Assembly (NCBI GenBank): GCA_019054805.1
Contig: JAHQIY010000022.1
Span: 124,001-188,000, forward strand
Source of the DNA: Brachionus manjavacas
Lineage: Eukaryota; Rotifera; Eurotatoria; Ploima; Brachionidae
Reading direction: 5' to 3'
Length of the DNA: 64,000 nucleotides
Made by a program: the position numbers and the translations under genes. The notes beneath the pieces were generated by a model. The model saw only the letters and a list, made by a program, of their open reading frames with translations, had not been told where the DNA came from and did no database searches. How positions within the stretch are numbered: position 1 is the first letter of the stretch; each line of letters begins with the position of its first letter. Below are positions 11,509 through 22,735 of the stretch, piece by piece.

Positions 11509-12668
11509 GGCTACTATTTAATTCAGTATCTAATAATAATTATTTAGTACCTAATTTTAATTAATTCAATTAATATTATCAAAATTAGATACTAAGTTAG
11601 TATCTAATTTTGATAATATCTATTTTATTTTATTGGCACCTAATTTATTTAATCAATATCTAAACTAATTGATAAGTATCTAATTTAATACATTGAGTAT
11701 CAAATCAACATATGTAATTTTGATAAATTAATCAATTAATATGATCGATTTTTTATATAAATTTGTCACACTAAAACTAAAATTTTTGAAAAAACATTAC
11801 TAAATATTAAAATGAGTGATTCAGAATCTTCTTCAACTTCAATTTCTTCGACCTGCTACACAAAATCAGCTAGGTTTGGATACTGACGACGAAATAGACA
11901 GCATCGAAGTCGATCTAAAACCTAAGCGGGGCAAATCAATAGTTTACGATGAGTTTCAACGCTATGCTTCTTATCAAGAAGCATTAAAGGTAATCCAAGA
12001 TAAAGATATTTTGTTTGAGGATACATTTTGGGGAAAAAAAAACCTTAAATTAGGTAAGGGAACTAACAGTGATAAACAATTCTTCAGATGCAAGAATTGC
12101 CCAAAAATGTTGTACATTGAAAAACCTAAAACAGATTCGGGTACAAATTATTTTTGTTTAAGACTGTAACCATAACCATTTCAGGACAAATGGTAACTCA
12201 AGAAAATATCGAACTCATCGATTCATCAAGTTCAATCAATCCATCCAACCAAGTCTCAACTTCGGTCAATCAATCCAACCAAGTCTCAACTTCACATGAA
12301 GAAGAATCGAATATACCTCCTGGCACTTCTAGAATTGTTATTATTCCATGGTCAAATGTGAATACTAATAAAAAAGCAAGAGGAAGACCACCTAAAAATC
12401 ACAATGAAGTTAATGAACAAACCGTTGAGAATCCAAGCAAACGAAGAAAAATTTCGAAAAACAAATAAACAAATAAATTAAGCTCTTTAATAGAGCCGTT
12501 TAATTTTTTTCTAACATTTTTATTATTTTTTTTTTACTCGAGTGTGATATTTTATTTTTTATTTAAAATAAATATTATTTTATTAGATACTATGAAATTT
12601 TAGATATTTTTTTTTATTTTTATTAGATATAGATTAAAATAAATTAGATACTAAAATAATTTGTAGCC
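11509..12668 (+). mobile_element. MULE-like DNA transposon 1 with FLYWCH-type ORF
   Basis: The element begins GGCTAC and ends GTAGCC, and a perfect 10-bp duplication TATTACTTAT flanks it (11499-11508 and 12669-12678). Inside both ends, variants of the motif TAGTATCTAAT are repeated in clusters, roughly eight on the left (11520-11740) and three to four on the right (12560-12660). Terminal inverted repeats plus 9-10 bp duplications are characteristic of Mutator-like elements. It carries one decayed ORF with a FLYWCH-like zinc finger and an AT-hook but no transposase, so it is non-autonomous or depends on a relative such as the element at 36964. Confidence 0.82.
11812..12468 (+). pseudogene. FLYWCH-type zinc-finger / AT-hook protein of MULE 1 (two frameshifts)
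   Basis: It starts at ATG 11812 with a Ser-rich segment, and the frame shifts near 11870. The middle piece (to 12169) contains an acidic stretch, KRGKSIVYDEF, and a Cys-His finger: FRCKNCPKMLY, then after a second frameshift near 12167 the paired His of CNHNHF. The last piece (to 12468) has Ser/Asn-rich repeats and an AT-hook, KKARGRPPK, followed by a basic tail. FLYWCH fingers commonly sit at the N-terminus of MULE-derived proteins and bind DNA. The protein at 60000-60227 (-) resembles its N-terminus, and 55504-55720 (-) resembles its AT-hook tail. Confidence 0.6.
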
Positions 12669-12730
12669 TATTACTTATTTCTCATTCTTTATATTTATGT
12701 TCTATACTTATTTTATGGAATTTTTTTTCC

Positions 12731-12885
12731 TGATTAAGAGCATAAATAATTTTTATCCAAAATTCAGTAAAATTTTCCATTAAATCACTTAAAGTAAAAC
12801 AAAACCAATTGATAATTATCTGACGCAAGATTTGTGTGGGCCAAAACGAAAGTTATGTGCATAAACACCAAATTGGATACCCCGA
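12731..12885 (+). pseudogene. RTE-like LINE fragment (left arm of an inverted pair)
   Basis: The + strand encodes VWAKTKVMCINTKLDTPITI, a block that matches the palm-to-thumb junction of RTE-type reverse transcriptases (KTKVM motif). About 150 bp here, including roughly 70 bp upstream of the coding block, recurs in inverted orientation at 15466-15616. The fragment ends where the foldback element begins near 12900. Confidence 0.6.
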
Positions 12886-12899
12886 TTACTATCGAGCGA

Positions 12900-13825
12900 A
12901 CACACAGAGGCTAATGCATCGAGTTGATCATCTACACCGCAATTATTAAACAAATAAAATTAAATAATATTTTTCTTTATTTCTTTTATCCTCAATTAAT
13001 ATATTAATTAATAAACAGTTAATTAAAAACTTTAAATTCATTACAAAATCCATACTTTAAATTAAAAATAAAACTTTCTTAACTCTTATCCGTCCAAAAT
13101 TAAGGTATCATATAATCAAGGTATCATATAAAGTTGTAATTTGTGTTTAATTTTAAGTTTAGTTAAAAAAAATATAGGTTTTGGGTATAATTTATTTATT
13201 ATAACCGATTTTTGAAAGTCGGGTTTTATAAATCCGTCCTTTGAGTGTTAAAATTAATCTTTGAGTTAATTTTAATAATTTCAATGTAATATCCTTTACA
13301 TGTTATGTAGATTTGAAAAAAAAAAATTTCAACACATTTTAAAAATCAATTTTTAAATTGGTCATGATCTTCACAAAACCTTAAAATTTGTAAACTTTTA
13401 TGGAATTTTTCTAGAGCTTGATAAATTAATTATTAGTTAATATGAAATTAAAGATATTTTTTAATAAATTAAATAATTCTTTCAATTGTGCTTTTTATCG
13501 TAATACTGAAATTTTTAAAGCTGCGAATTCAAATTCTTTATTTCCGAAAACTAAAATATCAGCCGCTGTACTGATACAGACAAGAGACAAAAGCTGAATC
13601 GGGTCTTGTTAAAATAATATTTTTTTTGATTAAGAAAGTTTTTTTTTTAAATTTAAAGTATGGATTTTGTAATGAATTTAAAGTTTTTAATTAACTGTTT
13701 ATTAATCAATAAATTATTTTAAGATAAAAGGAATTAAGAAAAATATTATTTAATATTATTTGTTTAATAATTGCGGTGTAGATGATCAACTCGATGCATT
13801 AGCTTCTGTGTCAGATCAGGGCCGA
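12900..13825. mobile_element. Foldback element with about 180-bp inverted arms
   Basis: The left arm (12900-13082) begins CACAGAGGCTAATGCATCG and is repeated in inverse orientation at 13625-13812, with only scattered mismatches and small gaps. The 540-bp centre holds AT-rich DNA with the small direct repeat 'aaggtatcatataa' (about 13103 and 13119) and no coding potential. The arm length relative to the total suggests a foldback or MITE-like DNA element, or two LINE pieces joined tail to tail. No clear target duplication was found, so the class is open. Confidence 0.55.
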
Positions 13826-14601
13826 TGCTAAAAAAGGTCCTGGAAAAAATATGAGCACCTCTCAAATTATTTTTATAAATATGGATTTCATTATTGTTTC
13901 AAATATATTATATTTAAGACAAGAGGAATAAAAAAATAATTTTATTTATTTAACTATTTACAAAATTATATCTAAAATCAGTTCTTCTTACAACTAAAAA
14001 AAATTAAACCATTACTAGAAGATCAAAATCCTGATCCTCTTCTTTTTCAAAGTCTGAGACAAGGCCATAAAATTTCAATAAATGTGTATAAAATTAATTA
14101 GCCACGTTTTTAATCTCTTAAAATATGAAAAACTTTGTAAATAAAAACTAATTCTATAATTTATTGACTTTGAACAGTACTCAGGGTTTTAGAAACAATT
14201 ATTTTTTTTAATTAAAAAAACCTAAACTCTGGATATGTCAAACTTTAATCTTTAAAAAAATAAATATTTATTTCAAGTTTTTTTTCATCAAATTTAAAAA
14301 AATCGTTTAAAAGAGTAATTTCAAATATAGAATCAATTTTGATAAAACATGTTTGGATATTCCCATTAGTAACAAGCGCCAAAAAAAAAGGGCCTATCAA
14401 AACTAAATCCGCACATGATTTTCAACCTCCTGATATTATATCAAAAAATCATATTGGTATTTGATTACTTGATGATGATGATTTAGAAATAGATGATATT
14501 GATTAAGTCGTAACGACCAGTTAGAAAAGTTCCATCATACATAAACATTGGGAGATTTGTGACGCCAAAATGTTTAAAAGAGTTCATTATTAAAAATATA
14601 T
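13826..14601. other. AT-rich intergenic stretch with one short ORF remnant
   Basis: It begins with CAGGGCCG, which could be a hAT-type terminus, but no partner end was identified. Near 14400-14506 a + strand stretch reads as a short peptide ending in DDDDLEIDDID before a stop; it may be the C-terminus of a dead transposase. Nothing else is supportable. Confidence 0.35.
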
Positions 14602-14873
14602 GAAAATAACAGACTTGGGCAAAAGCCATTTAGTCAAATTTTTTTTAAAAAAAAATGTCCCCGAAAATTGAAAAATTTAGAGAAAATTTTGAAATTTTTT
14701 TTGAAAGATGTAGCTTTTTTTATTTTTTAAATTAAATGTTGATGTCGAACACTTGATGTTAATTTTTTCTTTTTTTGATATTTAAAAACAAAATTTAAAT
14801 TAGTCAGTGACTTGACTTTTAAAAGACTTTAAAATGACTTTTTTTTTGACTTTTTCCCAAGTCTGGAAAATAA
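14602..14873. mobile_element. hAT-type MITE A with 8-bp target duplication
   Basis: The element 14610-14865 (256 bp) starts CAGACTTGGG and ends CCCAAGTCTG. The near-perfect terminal inverted repeats are flanked by the 8-bp duplication GAAAATAA (14602-14609 and 14866-14873). Length-8 duplications and CAG...CTG termini are diagnostic for hAT. No ORF is present, so it is non-autonomous. AAGTC/GACTT motifs recur inside both ends, as in MITEs B and C. Confidence 0.85.
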
Positions 14874-15041
14874 TTAGAAGTTTTTTAATTTTTTTTAATT
14901 TTATTTATTTTGCTTTTATTTTACTAAATTAATGAAGATAATTAAAATAAAGCGATGATTTAATTTTTCTCTTTTTTAATATACTTTTTTATTTTTTGTG
15001 AATGCTTTACCGAAACAAATAAAACAAACTGAACTAGATAA

Positions 15042-15560
15042 TTATTTATTTATTTTATTTTTTTCCTTATTCACTCCATGAGTAGCATAGGGTCATTACT
15101 TTTGATTTCCACTCAAGTGGATCTTTTGCCTTTACCCTTGCTTCTCCCCATGTCATTCCCATTTCGATGAGCTCTTTCGCGATTGTTGACCTCAATGTTA
15201 CTGTTGGTCATCCTACCTTACGTCGCCCTCGAGGTGTCCATTGAAGGGCCCTTTTTGGTATCCGTGTTTCTTTCATTCCAAGTACATGACTGAGATATCG
15301 CAGTCTTTTGTTCTTAATGCATTGACTTAATGGCTCTGAATTTGTTCTTCTGTATAGGTTAGCATTCGACAATGTCTCAGGCCAGTGTATCCCAAGAATC
15401 CTCCGCAGGCTTCCAGTGTGGAAGGTTTCAAGGCTTTTCCTGTCAAATTCACACATCCCCTAACATCCAATTTGGTGTTTATGCACATAACTTTCGTTTT
15501 GGCCCACACAAATATTGCGTCAGATAATTATCAATTGGTTTTGTTTTACTTTAAGTGATT
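15042..15560 (-). pseudogene. RTE-like LINE 3' end (right arm of the inverted pair)
   Basis: Minus-strand fragment. The sequence reads KTKVMCINTKLD, then LRRILGIHWPETL, the AL-WTPRGRRK-G-PT block and a W-containing tail typical of RTE C-termini, ending at a stop at 15071-15073 and an AAAT-type tail at 15043-15066. An in-frame TGA at 15208-15210 interrupts G-R-P-T and is most simply explained by a CGA to TGA change. The segment between KLD and the C-terminal block is shorter than expected, so it is internally deleted. About 150 bp at its 5' side (15466-15616) is the inverse of 12731-12885. Confidence 0.7.
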
Positions 15561-15647
15561 TAATGGAGAATTTTACTGGATTTTGGATAAAAATTATTTA
15601 TGCTCTTAACTTATTCCATTTTATTATATTTTATTTATTTTTATTAA

Positions 15648-16112
15648 TTAAATGCAGATGACATTAGAATAATTTCAAAAATGAATTCAGAGCTAGAAGC
15701 ACAAGTGCTGCTGCGTATCAATGTTCAAATGACTGCCTTTTAAAGTTTAATCTTTCGATATGTGGTGTAATGCATTATGGTTCCAACAGCAACAAAAAAA
15801 TCGTTTTACATCAAAGGTCATCAAATAGTTGAATCCGAATCGGAAAGAGATTTGGGCATTGTTTTCAGTACGAACTTGAAATTGAAGAACCACATCCTTC
15901 GATGTATAACTTTATGAACTTTATGAAGTCTAAATCGTTCATAAGTCAACTTTATGAACGGTTTGGACAAGATAGAAATTAGCAGCAGTTTTGATTTGGT
16001 CAATAACAATTTAAGAGGACACCGCTTGAAGTATTTTAAAGAAAAAGCTAAGCACCTACAAAGAGAAAATTTCTTTTACAACCAATGCCTCGGAATATCA
16101 TTTTTTCTTTTT
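15648..16112 (+). pseudogene. Degenerate LINE reverse transcriptase C-terminal fragment
   Basis: Plus-strand relic with several frameshifts. NADDIRIISKMNSELEAQ is the catalytic ADD box and its follow-on. ESESERDLGIVFSTNLKLKNH is the conserved G-x-x-ERDLG-[IV] block of CR1/Penelope-like elements. LRGHRLKYFKEK and FFYNQCL match the usual end of such ORFs. Too decayed to assign to a clade. Confidence 0.55.
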
Positions 16113-16115
16113 TAA

Positions 16116-16410
16116 TTGAATTTTTGTTCCAAATTTCACAGTTTTGTGAATTTTTTTAAAAATGACTAACCATTTTTGGTAAATCGATTTAACTGACTCA
16201 GTTAAAAGTTTATCTGGTACATCTTACAGAACCAATTTTAGGTTTTTAGAAAAAAAATATTGAGTTTTGGCATTTTTTAAATTTAAATTTACATCGCACT
16301 GAAAAATTGTTAAGTTTTATAAAAACAATTTTGAAAAAAATCAATTTCTAATTGTAAAACAAAAAGAAAACTTTTAATTTTTTTTAACAAAATTTTAAAA
16401 TTCTTCAAAA
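16116..16410. other. 5' flank of the HAUS5 candidate
   Basis: About 300 bp of AT-rich DNA with long A and T runs. It presumably includes the promoter and 5' UTR of the gene at 16411. No motif can be assigned. Confidence 0.4.
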
Positions 16411-18380
16411 ATGTCTGAGCTAATTTTAAAATTTCAAGACAATACGCTGGAAAAGTGGGCTGAAAAAGAACTCGGATCGGAAAATGGTACCATTTTAGAG
16501 GATTAAAAACTAAAATAAAGTATTGATGGTCTTTTATTTTTCAAGTTAAACAAATAAGAGACAATCCTTATATTAACGGTGATGCTAAACGTGTCATGGA
16601 CTACATTTTTGAAAATTTTTATGACCCCGAATTTTCAAAGTATTTAAATTTAGCCCTTAAATTGCATTCTATCACGATTCTAAATTAAATTTAGAATAAT
16701 AGAGCTAAACCTTGCCTTAGATGAAGGCATCAAATTAGATAAAACAAAACTATCTTTTAACGATGAAGACCTTGATTTTGTTGCTCTAAAGATTCGATAT
16801 TTGGAGCTGAAAAAAGAAAAATATGATTTGGAAAAAAGAAATTCAGATAAAGAACAGGACTTAAATGTGATAATAGGAAGCATGATGGAACAGCAGTCAT
16901 CCAGATCATCTATGGAGAATTTTAATTTTTTGAAAAAAAACATGGAATTGATGCTGATCGAAGACGACTTTGATAAAAAGAAAGTGCTGAAGACTAAAAT
17001 TGACAAGGCAAACAAAAAACTCTACTCTCTAATAGATAAGCAAGCAATTGAGCATTCAGAAATGGACGATTTGGTAAATGAATTCAAGTTTAAACACCCA
17101 AAAGATTGTGACATGTCTGATGAAAAATGGAACCTATTAACCTTAGCTGATTACTTTGAATTCTTTGATTCTAAGACCAGCGACGAAATAGCTAAATTGA
17201 ACCAGATTCTAGATGGACAGACTCTAAAAAATGAAGTGGATCTCATCAAGTACCAGAATACAAACGAATTTACCTTGTCAAATGTTCAGTCATTAAACGA
17301 TGCTATTAACCAAGAGCTTTTGAACATGATGGTTCTCAGCTCTCAAAGCTTTCAGTACGAGACCAAAAAAGTCGAAAATGACAAGACTTATGAAATGCTG
17401 CTGAAAAATTTAAAAAAAAACCGCATCAGTAAGTACTACCGCGACTATCGAGGCTTATATGGCCGGTACTTTAAGAGCTGCATTACTCTAAAGAAAGTTG
17501 TGTGCGAATTCGACCAGCTGAATTCAATATTTGAACAATTGAAGTCAGAAAAAGATTTTTACAGAAACAGTTTTTTGGCAATTGCAAAGAGATTCGACCG
17601 AATTAAAAGCATGGAGCTGAAAATACACAGGAAACAAATTGACATTGAGGACATTTTTAATGAAAATTTGAATTTTTTCAATCAAAAATTTCAATTAGAC
17701 TTTGATAAGGTAAAAATTTCCTGGGACCAACTGGTGGACATGTTGCGGGTGTTCATCACTTCAAACTCGCTGATGAATTCATCGCGAAACGATTCCACTT
17801 GTCAACTCAATGATTCGAGGCACATCAAAATTGAGCTTTATAAACAAAGCATGAACCAGCTGCTGAATAATGAGCAAAATAAGCAAAATGATTTTGAACT
17901 TCGAATTAACCTTGTTGGAGACCTATTGAAACTGAAAAAAGCAGGAAAAGCTAAAAGTTTTTTGGTGACTTTTTTGTCTGATATTTTTCTAGACATCGCT
18001 AACAAAATCAAAATAATTGCTAGCATCAATGAACAAAGAATATCGAGCCATGACATCGAAAAGTCTTTTGGGGACTTGGACATTTTGCTGAATGGCTGCA
18101 AAGTAACTGACAAGTGCCAAATGACCACGTTTTTTGATCTTATAGCTGAAAAAATTCGAGCTTGCGAGCAGAATTCCAACTTGATGCTTGAAGTTTCTTT
18201 AAAATATTGAATTTTAAACTTACCTTTGGTAAATTTTGCTTTTAGCTTAAAGAATTGGTATCGAAATGGTACAATCAGCCTGCTGCTTATGAGTGCTATT
18301 TGGAAAATTACACTGTTAATTCCAAAAATTTAGATTATTACACTGGATTTATGAGCGAATTAATCAAGGAAAAGGCGTAA
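16411..18380 (+). CDS. HAUS5: HAUS augmin-like complex subunit 5 candidate (4 exons, 600 aa)
   Basis: Proposed CDS join(16411-16486, 16546-16639, 16695-18192, 18246-18380). All three introns (59, 55 and 53 bp) are GT-AG and keep the frame, giving 600 codons; human HAUS5 is about 630. The N-terminus has LEKWAEKELG followed by a short helical region, matching the conserved WA-EE-G opening of HAUS5. The last exon has ELVSKWYNQPAA, matching the conserved VxxWWxQP block near the HAUS5 C-terminus. Between them the protein is almost entirely alpha-helical coiled coil. In animals augmin recruits gamma-tubulin to existing spindle microtubules to branch new ones. It is convergent with ATP5PF, with 239 bp between the stop codons. 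The donor of intron 3 (GTTTCT) is weak and without splicing the frame would stop at 18210. Assignment rests on length, coiled coil and the two end motifs, so another coiled-coil protein cannot be excluded. Confidence 0.65.
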
Positions 18381-18619
18381 AATTGTCTCAAGACTCAATC
18401 GAGATTTTATTAATTTTTAAAATTTTATTCTGTAAACTATTAATAAATTTCACTTTTTTTTAAATTAATTTTTATTTTGAAATATATTATTTTGAATTCA
18501 TAAAGTTCATAATCAGGATTTATTGCTTGTCTAATTTTTCGTGACTTATTTCCAATTTTGGCTCTAAATAATTTTAAAAAATAAATAAAATTTTTCTAGC
18601 AATAAAATATTTTTCAAAA

Positions 18620-18966
18620 CTAACCAGAAAAGTTAAAAACCGGAAATTCATTCGATGCACTTGTTCCATATTGCCGGTTAATTTTCTCTATTTCATCCTT
18701 TAGAGCTTTTTCGGTTTCTGGAGAAGAATCGATCAAGCCAGTTTTGGAAGCACTTGAGATAGAGATTCATTTTTATTTAAAAAAAAAAAAAAAATTTTTT
18801 AAACCTACCTCTTCTTTTGATAGTATTCTTTGATTTTTTTCAAAAATAATTGTTGAATAGGATCAGATTTTTGAAGAACAACAGCACTTGATCCAATGTT
18901 TCGGCACAAACCTTGGCTAATCGGTTTCTTAGTGAGAACTAATCGAGAGCAAATTTTTGGAAACAT
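18620..18966 (-). CDS. ATP5PF: Mitochondrial ATP synthase coupling factor 6 (2 exons, 96 aa)
   Basis: CDS complement(join(18620-18752, 18809-18966)) with a 56-bp GT-AG intron. It starts at ATG 18966 with a basic, acid-poor N-terminus (MFPKICSRLVLTKKP) typical of a mitochondrial presequence. CRNIGSSAVV then sits where mature F6 begins, followed by DPIQQLFLKKIKEYYQKK, the hallmark DPIQ-LF--KI-EY block. The second exon has a KDEIEKINRQYG helix and a C-terminal NEFPVFNF motif. F6 is a small subunit of the peripheral stalk of F1Fo ATP synthase. Length (96 aa) is close to other animals (about 105-108). The short exons and the sequence match make this one of the safer calls in the window. Confidence 0.87.
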
Positions 18967-19594
18967 GATAAATCTATAATTCTAGAAAGAATTTAAATCT
19001 GAAAATTAGAGTCTAACGACGCTGTATAAACTTTTTTTTTTTTTGTTGAAAAAATTTGAGCATTTTTATATCATTCTAATTATTACAGTTTTTGGCTTTG
19101 GTTAAAAGAAGTTGCAAATTTTTGTAAGCATTTTTTTAGATTATTTTGTTCATTTATTATTAAGTATTTGCAGCAAACAAAATATTCACAAATGCAGGTT
19201 TCTTTCAAATTTTAATTTACATCAGTTCAAATAGGCGTATAGCAATTCAATGTTCAATTTACAAAAATTTATTAAATTTTTAAAAATGAAAATGTTTAGT
19301 CTTTAAAATATCAAAATTAAATACCATTGACTAACTTCAGTCTTTGATAAATCGAAATAAAAATAATATCTAATGTTCAAATTAACTGATCATAAAATAA
19401 TGGCACCTTATAAATTTTAGACACAATAAAGACAACTTGTAAGTTGTTCAATATGAAACTGTTAAGAATAAAAAGAGGCAGTGTGAAAACTTTTATAAGA
19501 TTAAATTCAAAGTTTTGACTTGAACTTAATTTTTTTTATAATTAGCAATCTCAAAAATCATAAAATGTTTGATTCTATTTCTTTAATTTTTTTT
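18967..19594. other. Intergenic AT-rich DNA upstream of ATP5PF
   Basis: It holds the probable ATP5PF promoter at the left. The rest is low-complexity A/T runs. No coding or structural signal was seen. Confidence 0.4.
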
Positions 19595-21950
19595 AATACG
19601 TTTATTAAATTTTTTTTAAATGGCTCTGAGTAATAAAACTCCTTCCGCCATTCGAATTGAAAGTAAATTAAGAGTAGTTAAAAAAAAAAGCAACAACAAG
19701 AATTAAAAAAAAAAAATGCACTGCGTGATTACAGTTTTTTTGTTATAATTATGTTAAAAAATTTAAAGACCACTTTCATTGATCCATAGCTTGTTTTCAT
19801 CCCAGATACTGCAAAGTGGCGTTTTTTGTTTACAGGTCCTTGAACTGTTAACGAATGCACCAACATAGTCCTCAATGAGATTAAGTACAAGTTTGTTTTT
19901 AAATGTAACACATTTTCTAATATATTTTGTAAAGAGGTTTTTAAGACGGATTTCTATTTTGTCAAGTTTTATGCCTTCAAAGAATTGATCTAAGAGATTT
20001 GTTGGGGTGTCATTAGGAAATTTATAAATTGATTTTATTGAGACATTTTGAATAGTTTGGATACGGGAAATATTTGTATCTGAGATTAGGATAGGAGAAA
20101 AAAAACTATAATCAATGATTGAACCGATAAGGGACTTGTATATTGTAACTAGAGTATGAGGGTTTAATTTCGATGATTTATGGGACAACACTTTTAAAAT
20201 ATTAATACGATCAGCACATCGAGAACGAACAAAATTTACATGAGCATTAAAGCATAAACTTTCATCAAAAGTTATTCCTAAAAAAACAGGATTTTTATCA
20301 TAAGGAATGGTTTTCTTAAAAATTTTAATATTTAAAGGTTGATTTTTAGAAGAGTTCCCAGAGAATATAGTATAGCTACATTTTTCAGGGGCCATCTTCA
20401 TTTTCCATTTTATAAGCCATTCTTCTATTTTTTTAAGGTAATTATTTATTGTATTGGGAATATTTCCATATTTTTTAAAGATAAAAAAAGATACAAGGTC
20501 ATCCGCAAAAAGAAGAGAATAGTTCTTATTTTTTGAATTTACTTTAGGAATGTCGTTTATAAAGATGGTAAAGAGTAATGGGCTAATAACAGCACCCTGA
20601 GGAACACCTGTAAAAATACAACCCTTATTAGTACAAAAATTATTTACACTTACAAAAAATTTCCTATTTTGTAAAAAATGCTTAACCCACTCAAGGATAT
20701 AGAGAGGAACTTTAAGCAGGGACATTTTATATAGGATACCGTTATGCCAGGTTTTATCAAAAGCTTGGGAGATATCAAAATAAAGAGAACAAACCTTTTT
20801 TTAACTATTAAGAGATTCAGAAATTTTTTGAGTCATAAAAATAAGGTTATCTGTAGTGCGTCTTCGAGAACGAAAACCAGATTGTTCGGCACAGATCAGG
20901 TTATTTTCTTCAAGGAATTTGTAAAGCCTATTCCGAACTATTCGCTCTAAGAGTTTACCAAGACAGCTGGTGACACTAATTGGACAATATTTAAATGGGT
21001 CGTTTGAAACTTTCTTTTTTGGAATCATGGTTATTTTTGAGACTTTCCATTCTAAAGGTAAGGTCGCTGTTAAAAGACAATAGTTAAAAAATTTTAAAAT
21101 TTTTCGGAGAAAGGAATCTGGGAGGTTTTTTAACATTTTGTAATTTATCATGTCCGGGCCAGGCGCTGATTCATTTTTTAAGATTTTTAAGGTTTTTTTA
21201 ATTTCAGCAATCTCTATTTTTGGGAAAGTATTGTTAGATTGAGGATAAAGGGATAAATATTGCTTACTTTGAATAAATAGGTCAATGAATTGAGCGTGAC
21301 TTCGATCTGAGATGCTTAAATCATCAGACGAGAAAGTTTTCATCAAGAGAACTTTAAAAAGATTAGCCTTTTCTTCGTCAGATTTGTTTTCTTTATTTTC
21401 ATAGATAAGGTTTGGAATTTGGGAATTTGAAATATTAGTTCTAACTTTATTTATTTTTTTCCAAAAAGGCCTAGACGAGCAAGGATGATGTCCTAATTTC
21501 CTTACAAATTTATTCATATTTTCATTTTCTATCTTTTCTTGCTCAAAGCGAAATCTATTAGTCAGAATATTACACTCTTTTTTTAGAGAAAGGCTATTAA
21601 TTCTGAAGGGGTCCCTTTGGATTAGTCTCTTAAGCTTTTTCCTCTCTAAGACAATTTCAAGAATATGTTTTGGGCAGGATTTTTTAAATTTCTTGTTTGA
21701 GAATCTTGGAATTGAATCGTAGGCTGCCTTCAAAATGAGTGAGGTTATCTCAGTATTAATTTTGTCTATATTGTCATTTTCAGTTTCGTGATCCGGACAG
21801 TACCGGACAAAATCAAAGATGAGGGGTTTTAATGGGTGATTACCAGTACCCTCAGAACAACTATTTTCTGCAACCGGATATACAGTTTCGGAAATAAGAA
21901 ATAAATTGTATCCACTAAAAATTCACAAAATGATGGTAGTTTCAGAAAAT
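19595..21950 (-). mobile_element. LINE-B copy 1 (5'-truncated, about 2.3 kb)
   Basis: Second LINE family, related to LINE-A but clearly distinct at the protein level (FADDLVSFFIF, WLIKWKMKM). The 3' end near 19595-19640 reads, on the sense strand, 'ggagttttattactcagagcc' followed by a T/A-rich tail. A near-identical 3' half is present in opposite orientation at 46373-47396, so the family was active recently. The 5' end fades out near 21900-21950 inside the endonuclease domain. Confidence 0.88.
19763..21893 (-). pseudogene. LINE-B ORF2 reverse transcriptase, one nonsense codon
   Basis: A single frame runs from about 21893 to the stop at 19763 and is interrupted only by TAA at 20801-20803, just before motif A (CSLYFDISQAFDKTWHNG). 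It covers the end of the endonuclease (NLFLIS), a linker (RPFWKKINKVRTN, shared with LINE-A), RT fingers (SVTSCLGKLLERIV, EQSGFRSRRRTTDNL), GVPQGAVISPLLF and the FADD box. About 710 residues remain. Apart from the one stop the frame is intact, showing very recent insertion. The N-terminal endonuclease is lost. Confidence 0.85.
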
Positions 21951-22680
21951 TTGTAGATTATTATATATAATATTTAGATCGTTTAGAATTTTAATTTTTT
22001 TTATAAAAAATAATTAAAATATTTCAAATAAATCGTTAAATTGTAATTTTTACTTTTAAATGTGAAAATTTAAATCAACTTAATTTTTATTAAAAAATAA
22101 TTTAATCGACTAAAAAAATAAGTCGATTTAATAGTCGAATAAAATAAATTAATCGATTTTAAGTTAGTCGGTTATTAAATCGATTATTGATAATCGATTG
22201 CCAACACCACTTTCTTACAGTGTAAAAAAAAATAAAAAATTTTGACCACAAATAAAATACAGGTTTTTCTAGGTTTTCAATTATGCAGATTAATATTTTA
22301 AAGCTCGATTTTGGAAATTTAGATTGTGGTGCAGTGCACACGAACCTAATTTTAGTTTAATTTTCCACCCCATAAGAAATATTAGCTATTTATAGATTTG
22401 TTTATTTCGGAGAAAGATATTTTAACAAAAAAATTATAGAAAATTTTAGTTTACTCTGAAATTTTTTGCATTTATTGGAATAATTTGAGTTTTTTTAATG
22501 GAATATTTATCTCCGAAATAAAATTATTTTTTAACTTGTTAAATAGTCGAATAGTTTAATATTCCAAAATTATGTATTTTATTTAAAAGACTTTTTAACG
22601 CTAGAAAGAAAGAAATAATATTAAAAAGTTATAAGTATTTTTTTTTATTTTCTCTTTTTTTAACTTTGTTTTTTTTTTTT
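21951..22680. other. AT-rich stretch containing an ATCGATT-rich repeat
   Basis: Between 22080 and 22200 the motifs TAATCGAC, AATCGATT and TTAGTCG recur in both orientations, giving weak hairpins. Otherwise there are A/T runs and no supportable gene. The short frame on the minus strand at 22159-22341 has no recognisable features. Confidence 0.35.
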
Positions 22681-22735
22681 ATTCTGAGAGAGCATTAGCT
22701 CGATACAGATTAACAAATAAACAAGTAAAAAGTTA
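22681..22735 (+). repeat. Isolated LINE 3' tail with stem-loop
   Basis: Plus-strand 'ttctgagagagcattagctc' followed by 'gatacagattaacaaataaa' is a diverged relative of the LINE-A 3' terminus. The stem GAGC/GCTC (22690-22701, loop ATTA) and the AAAT-type tail are kept. No coding sequence is attached. Confidence 0.6.

Noticed and set aside
16680-18179. Minus-strand frames at 16680-17015 and 17838-18179
   Set aside because: They overlap the long HAUS5 exon, which is open over 1.5 kb and helical; the antisense frames are Ser/Phe-rich artefacts.
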